From contig NC_069362.1 in the NCBI RefSeq assembly GCF_021730395.1, forward strand, positions 39,140,501 to 39,204,500: a stretch of DNA of 64,000 nt. The letters are read 5' to 3'. This DNA is from Mercenaria mercenaria. Lineage: Eukaryota; Mollusca; Bivalvia; Venerida; Veneridae. The translations under genes were made by a program, and so were the position numbers. The notes beneath the pieces were generated by a model that did no database searches, had not been told where the DNA came from, and worked only from the letters and a program-made list of their open reading frames with translations. Below are positions 56,901-64,000 of the stretch, in pieces; within the stretch, counting starts at the first letter, position 1, and each line of letters begins with the position of its first letter.

Positions 56901-58131
56901 CGGCAAATGGTGGTCCTAGAAGATTTGCAATACCTTGCATGAAGAGGATGAATCCGCAAAAGAAGTTGTCAAACGCCGTTTTTCCAACTATATCTATCAA
57001 AATACACGTCAGGAGAACTTCCTGTGGTGCAGAAAATAATCCAAAACATCCTGACAAAATTGCAAGAGGAATGAACTCCTGAAATACAGGCACAAGTAAA
57101 ATAGCTACGCCGCACAATCCTGTAGATATCCCATAAACCACCGCTCCGTTAACGCACTTCCGGTTACATAGGACGCCGTATCCAATTATGCCAAAGAAAT
57201 GGACAATTCCGATAATTGAAAGCAGGTAACTTGATTTCTGGATACTTATCCCTATGTCCACAGTGTTAGAAACTATGAACATGTAAGGTACATCATACCA
57301 GAAGTACATAACAAAATTTGAAAGAGCAAACATTAGAAATTTTATGCTTTTCAACTGAGATAAGTACGTCAGGGGTCGTTCTTTGGCATGTAATGGAGTT
57401 TTTTCACCAGTCGGTACATCTGGGACAGAATGAATCTTAATATCTTTTGCAGCCAGTGAGTTTAAACAGCAACGTAATGGGAAATACGATAAGCTACATT
57501 TATTAAAAGCGGTAATACTTTTATTTTGCTTTACTGGACAAAACAAAGCACCACAGACAATGATGTTTGAAACTAATCCACTTATTACTAAGAGAGCACC
57601 TCTCCATCCATACGTTGAGATGAAATACTCTGTTAACGGAGCAAATATTACTGTTCCGAGACCAGCACCACACTCCGCTATACCAAAAGCAAGAGCGAGT
57701 TTTTCATCGAAATAATCTGTCACAATCTGGAATGTGCTAAAGTAAGGTAAGGACATTCCGATTCCACCGAATAATCCATAGAATATAACTAACATAGGAA
57801 TGGAAGTAGAACATGACCCAATTGCAAAACCAACTGTTACAATCAGTCCTCCCAACATCGTTGCTAGACGGGGACCAATGTTTGCTGTTATTATTCCTGC
57901 TGTTGGAGCGAGCAATAATGGCATAGAGAAAAACAAGGAGCCAGTCCAAGCTGTATTACTTTTTGTTTCATTGAACCCTTCTAAAATTTGTATGTAGAGG
58001 ATTCCAAACGCATTACTACATCCGTCATAAATGATACTAAAAACAAGTGCTGCAAACACCACAACCCAGCCTCTTCCACCGTCAGGTGCTGTTACATCCC
58101 GGTCTTTGATATTAACAGGGTCAGCAACCAT
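56901..58131 (-). CDS. Monocarboxylate transporter-like gene C (SLC16), main coding exon, altered donor
   Basis: Third SLC16-like carrier, inverted relative to A and B and more diverged. The start ATG (58129-58131) has A at -3, and a CTACAG acceptor of a probable 5' UTR intron lies 16 bases upstream. Signatures: APDGGRGWVVVF, GGIGMS, YFDEKLALAFGIAECGAG, and a C-terminal CGFILFMQGIANLLGPPFA. The exon end, where A and B have G|GT, reads G|ATAGGTG, so the canonical donor is gone. Reading on gives DRC and a stop (413 aa), lacking the last helix. A donor 4 bases further (ATAG|GTGTTA) would shift the terminal exon out of frame. No other damage is seen in this exon. It may be a truncated protein, a gene with rare non-canonical splicing, or an early pseudogene. 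Confidence 0.9.
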
Positions 58132-60411
58132 AGTACTTGGCTAACTGCTGTAGAACAGAATCAGAGAAATAGCAATACATTCAGATATTATTATTACTCA
58201 TGTTCATGTACAGAAAGTGCCTTAGATGCAATGGTAAATACAAATGAAAAATCATAATTATTCAAGTTAAGAAGAATTATCTTTTAAACTTATATACTTT
58301 AAAAGTTTTTCATATATCAATGAATGATTTTAAAACTTTTTTTGCTGCAATATGATCACAAAGAAAAAGTAAACCTCACCTCAACCACGAAGCTTTTACT
58401 TAAGTATCAAACATACATAATATGTCAGATTACAGCAAAGGTATACTTATAAATTATGAAAAAATGAAAACTGCTTAAATCTGAATGTTAGTTTATATTC
58501 AAAACTTCGACACAAAGGATATACGTATTTTAGCATGAACTTACTTCCATATCAGACGAAAATATATTTATGAACTAATTAACTTTTAAAATTAACATTT
58601 ACTCTCATTATCAAGCGCTGTTTTTACATTGCATGTAAAGTATTTGAATAATAATGAAATGACTAAATTATGAACAGATGATCATGTTGTAGTACACTAC
58701 ATGATGGATTATGAAGGTGTCATTATTTCGACTTATTAATCTATGACTCTCACGAAGCGTCTGAGACCGATGGACATACACAACTAAACTGTACCAAGGG
58801 TAGAGATGTACATCACTCGCACCTGCTTCGTGGATCACGGTTATACCGCTTCGAGCACAGATAAGTTTAAAAATCAAGAACAAACTATTTAGACTACCTC
58901 TAATGAAACAACCTAGCTGGAGTATACTAGAATTAACAGGGAATGTTCCATATGTTAAGTACGTTCTTAATATTATGCACAAGTTTCGACATTACCTCTA
59001 AAAAGTGAGGTTGTCTCCGCAGACAGAGTTTACCAATACGATAATGACGAAGAAACGACCAATTCCGCCGCTGTTTAGTATTTGTTTTTATCTTCTTCTG
59101 TATACAAAATATAATGAGGGAAAATCAGTTTGTACATATATATATATATTCAGTGACCACTTGTTTCAAATCCTATTCTAGAGGTATTAAAACATTTAAG
59201 TGATCTCGTTTACATCGCTTTAGGGCATGATCACGTATACACCAAGAACTTTAGTGAGAATATGATTTAATTGATATCATTTATATATCGTTTATATATT
59301 GTTTTTACTTTTTACTTTTTGCTATTGAACAGTATTATAGCTTTATTAAGTATGTAATATATTATTAGATACGGATAAACAATGTGGTTATCTAAATTCT
59401 TTTGCAGTTTTGTTTCGTTTCTTTTTTGAAAAACATTTAATCCAACCGTAAACATAGAAATTCATGATTTACTTGCTAGATATAAGTAAAAGCGCATTAC
59501 AGTGGTTTATTATTGTTTTACCTCGTTGTTTTTTTTTAAAAGATAAATTTTGCACATCCAGGCCAGTTTCTAAAATGCGGGTCTAATATGAGGGTAATAA
59601 AGTATTGTACATTGTAGCTTGGTAAAGTTATAAATTTTTCTCTTCCAGTACGATCCTCTCTCTTGGTAACATTGTCGTGAGCGGATAAATTAATTGCAAT
59701 TTGATCATTTTTTGCAAAAGAAACTAGGACTTAAGATAGCTTTTGACCTGTTATGTACAATTTCTTATGTTTAATTTTGAAAACAGACGGATAATATGAG
59801 GAATACATTAAAGCAAAGACTTTGTAGAAAATCAAGGTTTCTAAAATCAATTTTACTATGTAAAACACCTTGTTCATTTGTCGATTTCATCATTTTTTAT
59901 CTTTATTAGTTAATATCTATCTATAAGTTATGTTTTGAATTAGTACTGTTGTATGCTATCTACGTATCGAAACAATAAGTGTTTGAAGAATGTCGCACAT
60001 GAAGAAGTAACTTAATTAGATTTGTGTTCATAGGACAGGGATGCCCCCACATACTCTGCCATCCTCTATATAGAAAAAAAATATCAAAGTCCCATAAGTG
60101 CAGTAAAAGTATTCAAAGAAAACAATCCTTCCTTTATTGTCATCTGCACATCAAGCTTGTTCATCTGTGACAGTTTGAAGCAAATCAGGCTAATAGTGTT
60201 GGAGTTGGGCAAATATGACTTTTCTCTATATTCCATATAGCAAAAGCCTTCTGACTCAATATTAATCTAACAATGTTTTCTTTTCTTCATCATTGTCACC
60301 TATAAAAGAAATGAAAAGACATAGCATGCCGCCAACATTAAATCGCCCCTATTGGATGTACACACGTATTGGTTGTAAGTTATATACTGACTATAAGGGT
60401 TAGGGTTAGGT
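58132..60411. other. 5' flank of transporter C and intergenic sequence
   Basis: About 2.3 kb without a supported gene. The proximal part must hold the gene C promoter and 5' UTR exon, which I cannot place. A short (TA)n lies at about 59135-59150. A short GGGTTAGGGTTAGG run at about 60397-60410 is too brief to be telomeric. Confidence 0.45.
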
Positions 60412-60415
60412 TTAA

Positions 60416-61071
60416 GGTAGCAAGGTACACTTCGGTTCGAACATTTTGGGCACAGACAGGGTTACATGTAGCGAGTCGTAATATTGCACTTCCCTAAAGA
60501 GCTGGAGCAGAGTGGCCATTTTATAATTTGCCTGCATGTTTTGTGCTTTCAATCAATGACAAAATCAGTACTCTCATACAAGAATAACGAAACTTATCAA
60601 AACAAATGTTGTACCCAACCCATTGAAAATAACATGCAAAAATCACAAAATTAGCACTTTTCAGACAGCCTGCCACGATCACGCTGCGAGAATTAAGTCC
60701 AATTCTTTTGCATTTATCAATTCAATAGGCCCTACTGAACTACAGGATATGAATGGAATGGGGGCCAATCCAGCTCGTTTTTTCACACAACTCCAAAAAT
60801 GTACCTGAGTGTCAATCAAAAAGCATGAAACTCTTCAATGTTTTGATTTTCCCTCACCGGAAATGACACATTACTAGTAATCCATACAAAGCTAGAAGCT
60901 GTACGTTAGTTTTACAACTGAATTCAGAATTTTACATGTATCGGCTATTTAAAGTTTCTAAAGAATTAACAATCATTATTTCTCACTGTACTTTACAGAC
61001 ATCCAAAATCACCATATTCTAATTAGTAAAAATATTGACGGGGGCCAAAATTCGAAGTGTACCCTGCTACC
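60416..61071. mobile_element. MITE with TTAA target duplication (second family)
   Basis: The left end GGTAGCAAGGTACACTTCG and right end CGAAGTGTACCCTGCTACC are inverted complements with one mismatch. TTAA lies outside each end (60412-60415 and 61072-61075). Length 656 bp, no transposase. The end sequence differs from the TTAA element at 5796-6243, so it is a separate family. A short open frame inside is not a gene. Confidence 0.85.
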
Positions 61072-61079
61072 TTAAGTCT

Positions 61080-61803
61080 TTTTTCAGGTTCTTGTTCATA
61101 CCTATACCACTGTATTCTGGTAAAAGAATATGTTATGAATAAAATAAAACTGACAGAAAACAATAAATCTTACTAATTTGTTGTGTATTTCATCTTATTT
61201 AAGTATACTGCAAATCAAGGGAAGTAACAAAAATGTGAGTTAAAAATACTTCAGACACAGCTCCATTTCTTGAAATAAAAATGACTGAAGAGGAATAAAT
61301 GGCCAAAATCTTTTTCTGTTTGTAAGCTGTTATACATCAGCCTTACAAAATACAAGTTATTTATTAGAAACCTATATCAGAATGAAAAATGACTTTACAA
61401 TGTTTGTTCAACATAGCCGACTCTTCGGAAAGACAAATACCCTCTTAAAATGCTTTTATATACAAATATATTAGTAAGATCAAAATCACTTTGTATTACA
61501 AGTGTAAACAAAAGCCTTATTGCTCAATATAAATAATCCATATAAGTACAAACAATAAAAAAAGCAGAGAATTCAACCCCATTCTTTCACAGTAAAAAAA
61601 GTCTTTAGATCAAGGGAGGCAAATCTTTAAACCATGTTGAACTGAGATTTCCACCTGCAGAGACTATTACAAAAGCCCACAAAACACTAATTAATGAGCT
61701 CTACTGAAATATGACACTTTGTCCGGCAGATAAGCCCATACTTCATGATAACAACACATTTCTGTCCATTTCTTAATAGCTCTTGTTGAGTGCACAGTGA
61801 ATT
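61080..61803. other. No gene recognised
   Basis: AT-rich; may include the 5' end of the transposon that follows, but no terminal repeat can be placed. Confidence 0.4.
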
Positions 61804-63729
61804 ATGAAGGAATATCCTAAAAAATCTAGAAAAAGTTGTAACAGGAGTAAAAGAGCTAGACAAAACTGGTTTAAAAAGGGCCATAATGGCAATGTTAGCA
61901 GACAGTTTGTTAGTGAGACATCAAATGCTTCAAGTGCTGATGCTGAAACTCAAGATTTCCATGGCCTAGACTCACAAGTGAAGACCGTTACAAGGCTGGA
62001 AAAGTCTGTAGCTGCTGATGTGCTCAATGCCGCCAGCTGTGCAACACCTGGTATCCTACCATACAAACTCAGGCCTGCACAAGACAGCAATCAAACTGCA
62101 AACAAGAGAGAAGAAGGAATAAATGAAGCACAGGATTCAAATGAAAACATAATCGTCAACATAAAAAAAACTTAAAAGTGCTTTCGAACTGGTATCTAAA
62201 CATGTCTGTGAAAAGCCAAATATAATGACGTCTGTTGCAGACAGAAAAGGATTATGTATTTCTTTGGAGGTAAAATGCCAGAACTGTGACTTTGCTACCG
62301 GACATATACCTCTGTTTGACTCCATAAAAACAAAACAGGGCCAAGAATCTGTCACGATCAATAACACAGTACTCATGCCAGTGATGACGTCAAAACTTGG
62401 AATTACTGACATACAGCTTGTGCTCTCCTGCTTTAACATCCGTGCTCCAAACAAGCGTGGAATGCAAAGAAAACTCAACAATGTCTCTTATCAAGTACAG
62501 TCACTTAACAAAGAACAACTGGTAAGAAACCAGAGGTATGTTAAAAAGGTACAGTACCTGGCACAGTCATCAGGCGGAACCGACATTGAATATGATGTTT
62601 CGTACACCAGTCGTCCAAAAGCTGGCGAAACGACAGCGACACAGTGCTTTGCTCCTGTAATAGAAAAAACAACAGTTAAACACTTACCAGTTGACATCCA
62701 AATTGCAAATAAACCTTGCTCATTGAGGAACTGCTCCCACAATAACAAAAATGCCGAAAAGACTATGCAACTGACACATCTATAAATCAAGCAGAGCCAA
62801 CACTTTTGAAGGAATCAATAAAAGCATATCCGACAAAAAATTTTAAGTGTACAAACAATTACAACAGACGGAAGTTTCCAACTTGCTAAAGCGGTATGTG
62901 ATATCAATGCCAAAACCTCAGCTAAGATTCTTCACTACCAGTGCTTTGTGCACAATATGCGCAACTTGCACAAACACTTGAAAGCTGTCAAATTAAAGTC
63001 AACTACTAGGAAAAATAAAACTGTGTATACCCAGCTAGTGGCTACAAGTCTGCGCTCTAGAATTCGGGCTGAGCTGAAGAACATCAAGCTTGATTGTAGA
63101 AATATGGACCAATATGTGCACCAGGCTCAAAAGTGTATGACAAACATTATTCGTTGTAGTACCAATGACCATTCCATGTGCAGAAGTGCTTCAATGATCT
63201 GTACAGCTCATCTGAAAAAAGTACATATTCATAAACATATGCGCTATTTACCAGAACAAAAGTACATGCAACTGTCACTGTCAGAGAAGAACTCTTTACA
63301 GAAAGTAATAGATAAATACTTTGGAAAACAACAGCTTAAGGACACTTGTAGATTTTTTTCAACTAATGCATGCGAGTCATTACACGGTCGCCTATTTCAG
63401 TACGCCCCTAAGTCTGGAGTAGAAACTTCCCAGGTCTGTGTCACTCGGTAACCCTGGGAGCGAGCATAGGCCGGGGAATGTCGCTACTTGAGATGGCATG
63501 ATATATGGGCATAGCGGTGAATTACGACGATCCTTTTTACAAGTACATACAATCAGTGGATAAGACTGCACACTACCACGCCAGACGCAGACGCACATAC
63601 AAGTACAAAAGTACAAGGTACCTTAATCGAAAGAAAAAGGCATACCGGTCTGTGCTTTCTGCCTCTGTGTATGGTAGTGAAACAGTTGCAAGTATAGATC
63701 ATGCATATGGTGTAAATCTAAATTTGTAA
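61804..63729 (+). pseudogene. Mutator-like DNA transposon, transposase decayed
   Basis: The translation is of the Mutator-like transposase type found in many molluscan and cnidarian genes. A basic N-terminus (KKSRKSCNRSKRARQNWFKK) comes first, then a CQNC zinc-binding-like pair (about 62280). A possible catalytic aspartate is in EYDVSY (about 62590). A second is in TTDGSFQLAK (about 62865), followed by CFVHNMRNLHKH (about 62942). A glutamate lies in NACESLHGRLFQYAPKS (about 63367), and a basic C-terminal tail ends at 63729. The frame changes at an A8 run near 62165, near 62780, near 62850 and after about 63430, where a stop is also met, so no full-length protein is made. No terminal inverted repeat was found; the window ends 270 bases later. 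Confidence 0.75.
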
Positions 63730-64000
63730 AACAGGTAAACAGTTAAATTTAAAAGCAAATCATGCAAAATAACAGAACTGAAACTGGGTACCTTACAGTA
63801 GACAGCTGGGAAAAGCAAAATGGCCATAGCAAGCACCATCATTTTTACAAACACTTCTATTATTATGAATGGCTTGGGGTTCATAGGACAAATGAGCTAT
63901 ATTTATACATAACTTGTTATGGCACAAGTGCGAAACATGCATATCAGGGCTAAGCTGTATATTGTTTTGCAAAAACTGTGCTAAACGATGCACTCTGCAT
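63730..64000. other. Window end, no gene recognised
   Basis: May contain the 3' non-coding end of the Mutator-like element. Short open frames on both strands have no support. Confidence 0.4.

Noticed and set aside
60397-60410. Interstitial telomere repeat (GGGTTA)
   Set aside because: Only about two and a half units, within chance.
62137-62790. Minus-strand open frames over the transposase
   Set aside because: Shadows of the plus-strand transposase, which has the recognisable motifs.

Overview
This is metazoan nuclear DNA, AT-rich and heavy in repeats, and most like a bivalve mollusc (a venerid clam such as Mercenaria would fit). The grounds are the repeat families, which I recognise from bivalve genomes: tRNA-derived SINEs, CGTCCGTC-tailed composite repeats, repeats bounded by AGCTCACCTGT, and palindromic MITEs. 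The species is inference. Few genes are present, spaced far apart, and the only clear host coding sequences belong to two families.

Layout. 0-7 kb: repeats (SINEs, a composite repeat, a 22-bp minisatellite, a TTAA-flanked MITE, a palindromic MITE). 7.26-8.79 kb, minus: an intronless CYP2-like cytochrome P450. 10-15 kb: a CR1/L2-type LINE with a MITE nested in it, a small Ty3/Gypsy-like integrase fossil, and the 3' end of a second LINE type. 19.9-24.9 kb, plus: monocarboxylate-transporter-like gene A (SLC16 family). 26-32.6 kb: several non-autonomous elements, including one with about 190-bp terminal inverted repeats. 44.8-46.6 kb, plus: transporter gene B. 46.8-49 kb: LINE remains. 49.9-54.1 kb: further MITEs and a large composite repeat with another element nested in it. 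55.0-58.1 kb, minus: transporter gene C. 60.4-61.1 kb: another TTAA MITE. 61.8-63.7 kb: a decayed Mutator-like transposase.

The biological core is a three-copy SLC16 cluster. All three copies have one long coding exon carrying the family signatures and a short terminal exon, joined by a phase-1 intron at the same position. The intron is 3.5 kb in A, 0.4 kb in B and 1.8 kb in C. A and B lie in a tandem segmental duplication whose flanks can be matched block by block (about 13.7-25.1 kb against 30.2-46.8 kb). The B copy has been enlarged by several mobile elements. Only B looks intact throughout. A carries a 120-bp in-frame insertion with a 13-bp direct duplication that brings in a stop before the last helices, plus an arginine in a glycine-rich membrane segment. 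C has AT where A and B have the GT splice donor. The window therefore seems to show a young transporter cluster with one sound gene and two that are decaying or diverging.

I found no CRISPR array, operon, rRNA gene or convincing functional tRNA gene. Exon limits were read by eye from paralogue comparison and splice signals. Repeat limits are approximate unless target-site duplications are stated.
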